Shown in pieces: positions 7,716-16,492 of a stretch of 64,000 nucleotides of DNA; positions within the stretch are counted from its first letter, which is position 1, and every line of letters starts with the position of its first letter. The notes beneath the pieces were generated by a model. That model worked only from the letters and a program-made list of their open reading frames with translations. It had not been told where the DNA came from and searched no databases. The stretch lies in the NCBI RefSeq assembly GCF_002354895.1, contig NZ_CP023439.1:558001-622000 (forward strand), read 5' to 3'. Both the position numbers and the translations under genes were made by a program. The stretch is from Thauera sp. K11. GTDB lineage: Bacteria; Pseudomonadota; Gammaproteobacteria; Burkholderiales; Rhodocyclaceae.

Positions 7716-9277
7716 GCGGCCCTCCGGATGCGGCTGCGCTCAGCCATGCCATATAGGTAGTTCAGGCTGTCGAAGCGGTAGCTCTCGAATTCGAGGCCGT
7801 TGTGATCGGCCAGATGGATACCCGACTGGCCAAAATCCAGACGCGGCAGCAAGTAGTAGTCCAGAGGCGATTGGTTCGTTTCGTCAAGTCGGACAGCGAT
7901 CGTGATGTCGGGCGTTAGGCTGGTGTCGAAGCGCACCTTCCAGCGGCGGCGGTCGTTGTCGAGCAGTTGGCAGCGCGAGAGCACCAGCGACACCGTGAAC
8001 TCGCGGTTGACCGTGAGCAGGTCGGTGGCCGGATCGCGCACGACCGCGCCGCCGACCTCGGCGATCATCCGTTCAGCCTGGCCGACGATCTCCGGGTGCA
8101 GGCGGCGCAGGAACCGGTTGACCTCCAGATACTGGTAGTCCCGATCCGGCGTGAAACCGACCGTCTGGTAGGCGCGGATCAGGCTGCCGAAGCGGTGCGC
8201 GTAGGCCGCCGCCGAGGGCATCCCTTCGGCCTCGTCGATGATCAGGCCCGACAGGTAGCCATGCTGCTGGAACAGGCGGCGCAGCTTTTCGACCAGTTCT
8301 TCGTTACTGAAACGGTGGGCGCGTTCGCGCAGGATGCCCTGCGCCGTGTAGAACAAATCGGGGGGTACGATGCCCTCGAACGCGCCTTCCTTCTTGATCC
8401 ACATCTCTGGACGGTTTACGATACGTACCTTCTTGAGCTTGAAAGAACGGCGATTGTAGACATTGTTGCCGATGTATTTCTCATTCGACAACACCTCGCG
8501 CACCGTGGCCCGCGTCCAGTCGCGTCCAAGGTCGGTCTGAATGTCCTTGGCGTTGAGCCGGTCAGCGATTTCCGACTCGAACAAGCCGTCCTCGACGAAC
8601 CAGCGATAGATTTGGTTCACGATCGCAACTTCCTCGCCAGGGCCGGGTTGTAGGATCACGCGATCGGTTTGCAGGCTCTTGTGCTCGCCGCGCGAGAGCT
8701 GCCCCTTCACAGAGCCGGATTGGTCGATCAATACCCGCCGCAATCCATAGCCCGCGGGTCCTCCTTGACGGAAGCCGAGTTCGATCAAACGGCACTGGCC
8801 CGCGAACACCTTCGCCGACAGCTCGCGGCTGTATTCGCCCGCCATCGCCCGCTTGACGCCCTTGACGATTGTGGACATAGGCGAGCCGTCGTTCTCGAAC
8901 TGCTCGGCGCAGTAGGCGACCTGAATCCCGGCCCGGCGGCAAATGTATTCGTAATAGGCGCTCTCGTCGGCATCCTGAAACCGACCCCAGCGGCTCACAT
9001 CGTAGACGAGGATGATCTGGAAATCGGCCTTGCCGGACTGCACGTCGGCGATCAGTTGCTGGAGCGCCTGCCTGCCGTCGATGCGCAGGCCGCTCTTGCC
9101 TTCGTCTGCATAGGTGCGGACGATCTCGAGGTTGCGCCGGGCGGCATATTCGCGGATTTTGTCGCCCTGATTCTCCATCGAGTATTGCTGGTGCTCGGTA
9201 GACATGCGCACGTACTGCGCCGCGCGGGACACCGGCCCCGATCCTGTCGGGCTTGGAGGCGATTCGTTTGATTGCAT
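7679..9277 (-). CDS. Large serine recombinase
   Basis: About 532 residues from the ATG at 9,277; an in-frame start at 9,334 would add 19. The N-terminal resolvase domain has the nucleophile in YVRMSTEHQQYS, followed by DEGKSGLRIDGRQALQQL and VYDVSRWGRFQD, and later GVKRAMAGEYSRELS. The recombinase domain follows (FRQGGPAGYGLRR; RATVREVLSNEKYIGNNVYN). The long C-terminal region lacks an obvious cysteine-rich zinc ribbon. Large serine recombinases integrate and excise phages and mobile elements between att sites. This one is probably the mobility enzyme of the 4.5-9.9 kb module. It overlaps the start of the ParB gene downstream. Confidence 0.9.
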   Translation of the reverse strand: MQSNESPPSPTGSGPVSRAAQYVRMSTEHQQYSMENQGDKIREYAARRNLEIVRTYADEGKSGLRIDGRQALQQLIADVQSGKADFQIILVYDVSRWGRFQDADESAYYEYICRRAGIQVAYCAEQFENDGSPMSTIVKGVKRAMAGEYSRELSAKVFAGQCRLIELGFRQGGPAGYGLRRVLIDQSGSVKGQLSRGEHKSLQTDRVILQPGPGEEVAIVNQIYRWFVEDGLFESEIADRLNAKDIQTDLGRDWTRATVREVLSNEKYIGNNVYNRRSFKLKKVRIVNRPEMWIKKEGAFEGIVPPDLFYTAQGILRERAHRFSNEELVEKLRRLFQQHGYLSGLIIDEAEGMPSAAAYAHRFGSLIRAYQTVGFTPDRDYQYLEVNRFLRRLHPEIVGQAERMIAEVGGAVVRDPATDLLTVNREFTVSLVLSRCQLLDNDRRRWKVRFDTSLTPDITIAVRLDETNQSPLDYYLLPRLDFGQSGIHLADHNGLEFESYRFDSLNYLYGMAERSRIRRAAWPSHTTPPTCK

Positions 9278-9410
9278 AAACCCGGTCACTTTGTAGTTGA
9301 CGTTCTCGGGTCTGCCGCTCCCTTCAATGAACACGCAGCCGCCGAACGGCAGTTGCGCACACGGTTGGAATCGTTGCGCAGGATGTTCGAGAACCCGTTT
9401 GGAAGCGAAG

Positions 9411-9893
9411 TTACGGGCATCTCGACGAGGCTTCGATCAAGTCCTCTCTTGACACGTCCATCTTGCGCGGACACGTCACGCGCACGAGCGTGATCTCGAC
9501 GATCAACGAATCGCCGTTTTCGCTCGAAAATGCCGGGTGCCGCGTGATGCGGTACAGGCCCGATGGCAGATCGCACACATCCATCTTTGCAAGATCGCCG
9601 TTTCGGTCCTGATCGCGCGACCGCTGCTGCGCGCGGTTGCGATGTTCGTACTCGGGGCGGATGGCGCGGTAGTCGCGCCAGTAGTCGGGATTGCGCTGCG
9701 ACCACGCCTGCTGGGCGGCGCGCTGGTTGATCCGGTAGTCCGGGTCGGACTGGAGCTTGGCCCGTTGCCACTGGCGCTTACGGGCGCGCTGGCAGTCGGG
9801 CGCGGAGCAGAAGACTTGGTTCGGAACTTGGGGGCGTGGCGCGAAGGGTTTGCCGCAACAAGCGCAGCGCTGGGTCATCATTGGGGTCTCCAT
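9411..9893 (-). CDS. Small zinc-ribbon protein of the recombinase module
   Basis: A protein of about 156-160 residues. The N-terminus carries a four-cysteine ribbon (CACCGKPFAPR, then FCSAPDCQRARK). A very basic, Gln/Arg-rich linker follows with repeated RNPDYWRDYRxxxPEY-like segments, and the C-terminus has the pattern LYRITRHPAF...VEITLVRVTCP. The start is either ATG 9,893 or the in-frame ATG at about 9,881. It precedes the recombinase gene on the same strand with about 130 bases between them. Similar small zinc-finger genes accompany this type of recombinase/ParB module. DNA binding is likely from composition; the exact role is unknown. Confidence 0.65.
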   Translation of the reverse strand: METPMMTQRCACCGKPFAPRPQVPNQVFCSAPDCQRARKRQWQRAKLQSDPDYRINQRAAQQAWSQRNPDYWRDYRAIRPEYEHRNRAQQRSRDQDRNGDLAKMDVCDLPSGLYRITRHPAFSSENGDSLIVEITLVRVTCPRKMDVSREDLIEASSRCP

Positions 9894-10333
9894 GCAAAAT
9901 CCGCATGGAAGCCGCGACCGCCCGCGGTGATGGACGCGAGGTTGCTGCGTCTACGAGATGGCCGTCATCGCGCAGCCCGGTTCAACGCTGGTTTCAAGGC
10001 CAACCGCGGCCGACCCACGATGGCGGCCAACGGTTCGGGAGCGAGTTCATCCTTCTTGACGAACGATTGCCACAACGCCTGCCGCGACACATCGTGCGCG
10101 AACGCGTCCGTGAAGCCGACCGGTAGTTCGGCAGCTTGAGTTTCTAACCACGTTCTAAAGGAGCACTTACGATGAAAGCGATGCCGAACTGAGATGACGA
10201 GGCGTGGCCGTCCCAAGGGGCCAGGCGTCCTTTGCGGTGAATCAGAAATCGAGGTCGACCCAGATGGCGGCGTGATCGGAACCCGGTCTTCCTCGTTAGG
10301 GATCAGCCTCGGAGTAGGCTCGGCAAGCACAGA
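9894..10333. other. Gap with coding remnants
   Basis: About 440 bases without an intact gene. On the minus strand, a frame ending near 9,965 (QALWQSFVKKDEL...PLAAIV) loosely resembles the C-terminus of AbiEii-type nucleotidyltransferase toxins. Another minus frame around 10,240-10,275 reads GSDHAAIWVDLDF and stops, like the C-terminus of exonuclease III/EEP-family nucleases. Both are too short to call as genes. They suggest a junction of several mobile segments next to the truncated integrase. Confidence 0.4.
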
Positions 10334-11185
10334 TCACGTCACCCGCGAAGGCAGCGCTACCACTTCAGCACCGGCTTTGAGCGTGTCCAGGTAGTCCGCC
10401 CACCGTTGCATCATCACCCTGCGCTCCTTCAAGAACTTGGTGCGGTTGTAGGCTTCCCCGAGGGCATCCGGCACGCGATGCGCGAGCTGGTGTTCAATCA
10501 CGTCACGGTCGACGCCGAGTTCTTCGTGGAGGATGGTGCGCGCCATCGCCCGGAAACCGTGGCCAGTGATTTCAGTTTTGGTGTCGTAGCCCATCCGGCG
10601 CAGCGCGGCATTGACCGCGGCATCAGACATGGGCTTCTTCGGATCTCGGCCGGCGAACACATGCTGCCGCTCGCCAGTGAGTGGCTGCAGATCGCGTAGG
10701 ATCGCCGCGGCCTGCCTCGAGAGCGGGACGATGTGTTCGCGCCGTCGCTTCATTCGCTCGGCAGGGATACGCCATTCGGCCCGCTCGAAGTCGATTTCCG
10801 CCCACTGCGCCCCCCGTAGCTCACCGGGACGAACGAAAACCAGCGGTGCCAGGCACAGCGCCGATTGAACAACGAGCGTGCCCTTGAACCCATCAATCGC
10901 CCTCAGCAGCGCCCCCACCTCTGCCACACTAGTGATCGCCGCGAAGTGTTTGGACTTGGGCTTCTTAAGCACCCCCCGAAGGTCTGCTGTCGGGTCACGC
11001 TCTGCGCGCCCGGTTGCGACCGCGTAGCGCATGGCCTGCCCGATGTTCTGCTTCGCCCGGTAAGCGGTATCTGCCGCACCTCTGTCCGCGATTCGCTGGC
11101 AGCAGGTCAGCACGTCCATTGGCTTGATACTGGCGACCGGCGTCTTTCCCAGCCACGGGAAGACGTCTTTCTGGAAACGCTGCAT
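10334..11185 (-). pseudogene. P4-type tyrosine integrase, N-terminus missing
   Basis: The open part is 283 residues. It starts at QRFQKDVFPWLGKTPV, inside the SAM-like core-binding domain. The catalytic domain is complete: Arg in VFVRPGELRGAQW, Lys region in RMKRRREHIVPL, HGFRAMART, HQLAHRVPDALGEAYNR with the Tyr nucleophile. The about 110-residue N-terminal DUF4102 arm-binding domain is absent. Upstream codons read on for about 25 residues (SPAHADKI is family-like) and then degenerate. Lacking arm-site binding, it is unlikely to support integration alone. It marks a second, older insertion within the island. Confidence 0.8.
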
Positions 11186-11387
11186 GATCTTGTCGGCGTG
11201 CGCTGGTGACGGACTCTGAGGCGGATGCCGTTCGACCGCGTACGTTTCCAGCCTGGGAGACCGGTCGGCTTGAAGACGTAACGAGAAGATTGCGGGGTCG
11301 CGGCCTCGAGCAAACTGTCAATCCGTCGTAGTGTGCAGGGTGTTGGATCGAGTCGAATGCGAATACGCAGGTGTGCCAACCATAGGT

Positions 11388-12866
11388 TCACTGCTCGTTT
11401 CCGACCGCAGCCAATACGCTCCTAACAAAGGATTTCGCGTCATAGGGTGTACCCACATTCCACCCCAATCGGATGATGATCATGTCGCGGGATGGAACGA
11501 CCGTGACGGATTGCCCCCAATGTCCCCGCATGTGGTAGGCATCTTCGGGGAGGCCGAGGTCCTGTCCATAAACTGCACCATCGACATCATCGAGATATCC
11601 CCACGTCTGCCAACCATAGCGGTGCTCGCCAGCACGGTGTTTGGGCAGACTTTCGTCGATCCAGTGCGATGGCAGGATTTGCTCACCGGAAGGAGGCCAC
11701 TTTCCGAGATGGAGCATCAGCATACCGAGACGCGCCCAGTCGCGGGGGGTCGCGTAGAGATAACTGCTTCCGACGTAGGTTCCAGCAGCGTCGGCCTCCA
11801 GACGCGCGCTGTATGCGCCGATTCGATGAAAAAGGGAGCGGTACGGGAACTGGCAATAGTCCTGAAATGAGCCGGTCGATTCGATCTTGTGCCGAAGAAT
11901 GAGCTGGAGAATATTGGTCGTACCGCTGCTGTATTCCCAGTATTTCCCGGGAGGATGTTTGAGGGTCGACTCTGTCGCGTACTCACTCATGTTCGCCTTG
12001 CCAAGAAGCATCACGTTAACGTTTGAGTTGGGGGCGGCGTACCCTTCGCTCCACTCCAATCCGCTCCGCATTTCGAGCAAGTCCTTCACCTTGATCTGCG
12101 CCCTCGGATCGGGTGCGGTCCAACGCGCAATCCAATCGCTTGCGCTCCTCTCCACGCCTTGATGCCCGATTTCGATACCCACCAACATACCGGTAATGGT
12201 CTTGGCCATGGACCATCCCAGCAGTGGACTATCTTGGTCTAGTCCCAGCGATGAGTCGTAGTGCTCCGCCACAAGGCGTCCATGGTGGACGACCACAACA
12301 GCGCGAGCCCCTGCGCCATCCTCAAAGTGCGTACGTACGGCTCGATAGAGCGTCTCGTAGCCCTGTCTGGGATAGAGGCTTCTACGATTGCCTGCCGGCC
12401 ATTCTGCGTCGGGCAGTGCGGCGTGCTCCGGTATGCAATTGAGCGGGGGGTCAGTTTCAGGCCACTTGGCTCCAAGCAGCGCACAGCCCAAGTTGTCGCG
12501 ATAGGCGGCGATGCCGGATGATGCCAGGGGCGAACCCGTGCGGACACTGACCGATTTGCGCTCAGCGGCATGGACGAAGGTTGCGTTCGAAAGCGCCGAC
12601 AGAAATGGAACAGCCTGATCGATTGGCAGGACATCGTTTGCAAGCACATGCTCGTAGGGGCGATTCGCCACGTAGACGCCTGAGCAAGCGACCTTGGCGG
12701 CCATTGCTGCCTCACGCGATCTGACTAGATCGATGGTCGCGCATCCCCCGGACACGAATACTGCGGCGGCGAGAATGGCAGTTACTCTCTTCGCCCGGAT
12801 AATGCCGGAATGTGCGTCCCAAGTAAGGATGCGGAGCCCACCTGCCAATCCCTCTTTCGGCTTCAT
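11388..12866 (-). CDS. Beta-lactamase-fold serine hydrolase, probable lipoprotein
   Basis: About 492 residues from the ATG at 12,866; an in-frame start at 12,926 exists. A hydrophobic stretch (AILAAAVFVSGGC) ends in a lipobox-like Cys, so the product is probably membrane-anchored. The hydrolase domain carries the SxxK motif in LGWSMAKTITGM, a Tyr/Ser block (WEYSSGTTN) and RGHWGQSVTV near the end in place of the KTG triad. This fits class C beta-lactamase-like or esterase/DD-peptidase-like proteins (COG1680). The substrate cannot be predicted. It stands alone between a truncated integrase and the protease cluster. Resistance is not implied, since most family members are not beta-lactamases. 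Confidence 0.8.
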   Translation of the reverse strand: MKPKEGLAGGLRILTWDAHSGIIRAKRVTAILAAAVFVSGGCATIDLVRSREAAMAAKVACSGVYVANRPYEHVLANDVLPIDQAVPFLSALSNATFVHAAERKSVSVRTGSPLASSGIAAYRDNLGCALLGAKWPETDPPLNCIPEHAALPDAEWPAGNRRSLYPRQGYETLYRAVRTHFEDGAGARAVVVVHHGRLVAEHYDSSLGLDQDSPLLGWSMAKTITGMLVGIEIGHQGVERSASDWIARWTAPDPRAQIKVKDLLEMRSGLEWSEGYAAPNSNVNVMLLGKANMSEYATESTLKHPPGKYWEYSSGTTNILQLILRHKIESTGSFQDYCQFPYRSLFHRIGAYSARLEADAAGTYVGSSYLYATPRDWARLGMLMLHLGKWPPSGEQILPSHWIDESLPKHRAGEHRYGWQTWGYLDDVDGAVYGQDLGLPEDAYHMRGHWGQSVTVVPSRDMIIIRLGWNVGTPYDAKSFVRSVLAAVGNEQ

Positions 12867-13432
12867 GCTCGTTGCTCTACTCGTTCCCGGAGACGCTGGA
12901 CACAGGCCATCGCGCTGTAATGGCATACGCTTACCAGTGTTGGGTATAGCCGCCCCTCGTCATCCGGTCAACCCGAACTGTGTGGCGGATGATCAGAATA
13001 CGGACGTATGTCTAAGAGACTTCAATTGCATGACTTGGCCGCGCCGGAATGGTGTTCACAACCGTGGGATAGGAAGCGGCTATCCCCTGCTCCGGAAATT
13101 GTGTATTTTGTCATCTCTTAAGGTTCCCATAAAGACCAAAAAGGTGGGCACCTGATTCCCGAAGGCCGCTGCCTAGCGATTGAAGTGTCCAAGGGCAGCT
13201 ACACTGGGTTGAGCCTGTCCGCTGGCCACACAACGTCGATGGGGCGGCCGGTGGTCTCGATGCAGGCAGCAGGAGGCGCCTCGTGTCGTGTGCTGCAGGA
13301 ATCCATCGTGCAGTAGGTTCTTGCGGATATCCATGTCTTTATGTCGCGGCGATGCCAAGGCCCCGATGTGGCATGCTGGCCGAGGTATAGCGGCTGAGGT
13401 GAGCATTGGTCTGCTTGTTGCGAAGCAACGCG
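12867..13432. other. Intergenic stretch of about 565 bases
   Basis: I see no convincing gene. A short minus-strand frame (13,173-13,406) is rich in His/Arg/Cys with poor codon pattern and is probably spurious. The part from 13,080 to 13,150 is AT-richer than its surroundings and could hold the promoter of the serine hydrolase. I could not place a clean -10/-35 pair. Confidence 0.4.
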
Positions 13433-14425
13433 TCAGCGTTTGGCAATTCTCAAATCCGCAATATAGTCTTTCGCGTCCGCGTCGAGCCTGGCAATCACAT
13501 CGGCACGGCGGCGCGCGTAAAAATCTGTATTCAGAGTCAGGCGCTGCGCAGCGGTCCAGAGGTGGATATTGCGTGAGCCCCAGCGCAGGAAAAGGAAGCG
13601 TCGGCGGTCGTCAACTGCATGGAAGTAAAACCCGCCGATTGCCATAGACACGGCTCCGTTCTCGGTGCGCCGGACGGCGCCAAGCTGGAAGTTGCCGCTG
13701 GATTGCACCGACGAATGAAAGTCGAACAGCGAAATCGGCCCGTCGTCCTCAGCCAGCTTAGAGAGAGCATCGACCGCCTGCTTCAGCACGCCAAGCTGAT
13801 TCTGGGTGGCGATGGCGGTGATGATGCCCAGTGCTGCCTGGTCCATGCGGAACTCGCCCTCGTCCTGCTTGAACAGTGAGAAGCTGAATTGCTCGCTGGC
13901 CCATCCGAGGGCTTGCAGTACCTCGATGTATTTTTGGTACCAGAATTGGGTCTGCGTGAAGCGATCGAAAACGCCGCTGGCTGCGCGCTGTGCAAGCTGC
14001 ACGGAGTAGAGCACGTCATTCTTGTCTTCTTCGCTCACGCCTGCGACGAAAGACAACAGGCTCCCGGTGTTGATGCAGGCCGATTCCTTGACGGGAAGGG
14101 CGCCGAGAGCGTCGCGCGCCGCTTTCTTCGGGGTTCTTGCTGTGCGTGGTGCGGCGGCTGGGCGTGGGCCCGGCAGAGGGGAGGGGGGCCACAGTGGCAG
14201 ATCGCGCAGATACGCCTGCAGACCCGTGGGCACGGCGCCATGATCGGGCAGGCTGTGGATGACATCAGTATAGATGCCCTGCGGCAGGTCGAGATCGAGC
14301 TGATACATGCCGGTGCCTACGCAGCGTGCCGCGCCGTCGGTGACGCGGAACACGGCGCCGGCCGGGCCCGCGATGCGCAGGTGGCTACGCTGAGCTGAGC
14401 CTGGGCGTCGAAGCGCGTCAGGCAA
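13433..14425 (-). CDS. Uncharacterised protein at the left end of the protease cluster
   Basis: A 330-residue open frame whose only visible start is TTG (14,425), so the 5' end may be truncated. The first 65 residues resemble a beta-rich domain (LRIAGPAGAVFRVTDG, MYQLDLDLPQGIY). A Pro/Ala linker follows (about 80-105). A distinct C-terminal domain of about 210 residues contains SLLSFVAGVSEEDKNDVLYS, WYQKYIEVLQALGW, IITAIATQNQLGVLKQ and FYFHAVDDRRRFLFLRWG. This second domain looks like an uncharacterised family I cannot name. There is no signal peptide or membrane helix. It lies on the same strand as the CHAT-domain gene, about 580 bases downstream of it. Confidence 0.55.
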   Translation of the reverse strand: MPDALRRPGSAQRSHLRIAGPAGAVFRVTDGAARCVGTGMYQLDLDLPQGIYTDVIHSLPDHGAVPTGLQAYLRDLPLWPPSPLPGPRPAAAPRTARTPKKAARDALGALPVKESACINTGSLLSFVAGVSEEDKNDVLYSVQLAQRAASGVFDRFTQTQFWYQKYIEVLQALGWASEQFSFSLFKQDEGEFRMDQAALGIITAIATQNQLGVLKQAVDALSKLAEDDGPISLFDFHSSVQSSGNFQLGAVRRTENGAVSMAIGGFYFHAVDDRRRFLFLRWGSRNIHLWTAAQRLTLNTDFYARRRADVIARLDADAKDYIADLRIAKR

Positions 14426-14960
14426 GGATTGGATCGGACGGAGGCTTCGTGGTGACAGCCCGGCCGCCGTGTTTCGCTAGGCGGGTATCGACCGCGACGC
14501 CGACTCGTATCGGGATGTCCGACTGGACATGCGTTGGGTCACGACGACCCGAAGGCTCGGTCAGTATCGATCACCTTGGCACGGGCGGGCTGCCCTGGGG
14601 TGGCGCTGCTCCACCCAAATGCCGGCGTGCCGGCGCCATGGGGATGTCCATGGCGCCCCATGCATCGGGCGGCGCCTCGTGGGGCCAATGCCCCCGGTTC
14701 GTCATCGTCAGGGGGTGGGGGCGGCCTGTTGGATGGGGCCGGCGGTGCGTCGCCGCAGCAACTGCGAAGGTGAAGCATGAATGAGGAACAGGGTTCTCGG
14801 GTCGAAGCCCGCCGGCGTATCGCGGTGGCGCTTCCGCCCCGCCCGAGCGGTGATGTCGAGTTCAGCCTGATTTGGGCCGAGCTTTTCGTGTTCCGCCACG
14901 GCGTGTGACGCGAGCATCGGGGGCAGGCTGATTCGCGAACTGCACACCCGACCATGCATA
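14426..14960. other. Low-complexity gap downstream of the CHAT gene
   Basis: About 530 bases, strongly GC-rich, in which several overlapping frames on both strands encode Pro/Gly/Arg-rich peptides. None shows a domain. One minus-strand frame around 14,590-14,725 (NRGHWPHEAPPDAWGAMDIP) has an acceptable third-position pattern and could be a small protein or the tail of a decayed gene. No terminator was found. Confidence 0.35.
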
Positions 14961-15180
14961 GTGAGTCTACCCGGTTGGGGTGCCGATGGCGGGCTTCGAT
15001 CACGAGTTCACGACGGGCGTGTTGTTCGCCGCCGAGGCACACCACCGACTTGGTGGCGTTGGGGTCGAGGATGTGTACGCCGAGTGTGAGCAGGAAGGGG
15101 GCGCTGTACTGGAGCGCCGGCTGCATGAGGTCGCCGATCAGCGAGCCCACCCGCGGCGTACTGGAAGCCGCCGCTGGGTG
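14961..15180 (-). pseudogene. Coding-like tail in another frame after the CHAT domain
   Basis: From about 15,175 downward, the frame that looks coding is not that of the CHAT gene. It reads RVGSLIGDLMQPALQYSAPF, then LTLGVHILDPNATKSVVCLG, with third positions almost all G or C. In the CHAT frame the same bases give an Arg/Pro-rich string (RRPHAAGAPVQRPLP) typical of out-of-frame GC-rich DNA. Either the CHAT protein originally continued here and a frameshift near 15,175 broke it, or this is the start of a small separate gene using GTG. I recognise no domain in the tail. Confidence 0.5.
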
Positions 15181-16483
15181 GCTCTGCTGGCATAAGTCCA
15201 ACGGGTAGGTAGGCGTTGCCGCCGCCATACAGCGAATATGCGAGCCCGAGCGGGTTCTGCAGTTCGAAGTAGTATCGACGAAGGCGCAGCAGCACGCGGC
15301 CCACTGCATTCTCCTTGCCACCGCGGAAAAGTTCCCGGAAGAAATGATCGGCGAAGTCGCGCGCGAACACGGCGGGCATTTCAATTTCTGAACCAAGCAG
15401 ACTTCGGGCGCGCTTGTCGAGGAATCTCTCCGCGAAGCCGCTGAAGAAAAGGGAACCACTGCGCACGCTCTGGCAGGCATTGATGAACACGAGCGGCTCG
15501 CCCGGTAGCGCAAACCCATTGAGGTGAGTGGTGATGTCGGCAGGTACGACGGGGTCGCTATCCTCCGGCGTAGGCGTGAGAGCGAGACTTGCGCTGTCGA
15601 GCGCAAGGCCAGCCTCGGCATCGAGGCGGCCGCCGTGGCAGATGAAATAGAAAATGCTCTCCGCCGGTCTTTGGCGTAGCCCCTTGAGGAACGGCGCGCG
15701 ATGGTGCTCCTCGCGTGGCGTGATGCCGAATTGCCGCAGCAGGCGCGAAAACTCTGCTACGGCAGCAACGTCTGCGGTGTCCTGTTGGCGGTCGAGGTCC
15801 AGGTTGGCGTGCAGCGCCACCGCCGGCACTGTAAGGCGCGGGTCCGGCACCGGCACCTCGGGGAATGCGTGCTCAACTAGGTGCCGCAGGCCCAGGAAGC
15901 CGTCAGCGCTCGGGTCATCTAGCGATCCGAGGTACAGAAAATTCCATGGCGCCATGCACTCGTCGCTGAGTACAAGCACGCGCAGGTCCTGCGTGTGCAG
16001 CAGTGCCTCTCGCAGACGCGTGCCCAGTGCGTGGGCCTCGGGATATCGCTGCTCGGACGGCTGGAATATCTCGACGAAGAGCACGGCTCCCGCCTCGGCC
16101 AGCTTCGGCAACACGACGCGGTTGAACAACGCCGATGGCATTGGTTGTTCCGATGCCTGCGCAAACGGGTAGCGGTGACGTAGGTTCAGATACGGGTAGC
16201 TGCTGCCCTCCACCGTGGCGCGCCACCATGCACGCTGGCATGCGTTCACTGCTCCCGCCAGTTTCGCCACCGTGATGGGAAGGCGTACCTCGATCGTTTG
16301 GTCGCCCAACAGGTGTTGGAGGCGCGTGCCCGGAATGACCCGCAGTAGGGTGCCTCTGCCATCTGCGGGCGTCAGGAATGCAAGCGTGACGCCATCCTCG
16401 AAGGCGGGTGTCTCGAACGGCACCGCATCGGTGGGCTGCAGTCCAAGCGTGCGGTCGGCGATAACAGCGGGAGTGATCTGCAT
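15008..16483 (-). CDS. CHAT-domain (caspase-fold) protein
   Basis: A 491-residue open frame from ATG 16,483. Residues about 1-150 form an N-terminal region with no clear domain. Residues about 155-430 form a CHAT domain. It has DLRVLVLSDECMAPWNFLYL, the catalytic His in FYFICHGGRLDAEAGL, the catalytic Cys in PLVFINACQSVRSGS and the terminal LAYSLYGGGNAYLPV. CHAT proteases are clan CD cysteine peptidases related to separase and caspases, and several act in bacterial death or defence systems after activation by a partner. Beyond about residue 435 the frame looks non-coding (see the entry at 14,961-15,180). The protease call is good; the trigger and substrate are unknown. The next gene upstream carries a membrane helix and a beta-sandwich-like tail and ends 9 bases before this start. 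Confidence 0.85.
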   Translation of the reverse strand: MQITPAVIADRTLGLQPTDAVPFETPAFEDGVTLAFLTPADGRGTLLRVIPGTRLQHLLGDQTIEVRLPITVAKLAGAVNACQRAWWRATVEGSSYPYLNLRHRYPFAQASEQPMPSALFNRVVLPKLAEAGAVLFVEIFQPSEQRYPEAHALGTRLREALLHTQDLRVLVLSDECMAPWNFLYLGSLDDPSADGFLGLRHLVEHAFPEVPVPDPRLTVPAVALHANLDLDRQQDTADVAAVAEFSRLLRQFGITPREEHHRAPFLKGLRQRPAESIFYFICHGGRLDAEAGLALDSASLALTPTPEDSDPVVPADITTHLNGFALPGEPLVFINACQSVRSGSLFFSGFAERFLDKRARSLLGSEIEMPAVFARDFADHFFRELFRGGKENAVGRVLLRLRRYYFELQNPLGLAYSLYGGGNAYLPVGLMPAEPPSGGFQYAAGGLADRRPHAAGAPVQRPLPAHTRRTHPRPQRHQVGGVPRRRTTRPS

Positions 16484-16492
16484 GGCACACGC

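Noticed and set aside
11388..12866. Antibiotic resistance beta-lactamase
   Set aside because: It has the SxxK fold motif, but the KTG triad is replaced by HWGQS and the protein is larger than class C enzymes. A general serine hydrolase is the safer call.
13173..13406. 77-codon minus-strand frame upstream of the serine hydrolase
   Set aside because: Composition (His/Arg/Cys-rich) and weak third-position bias suggest chance.
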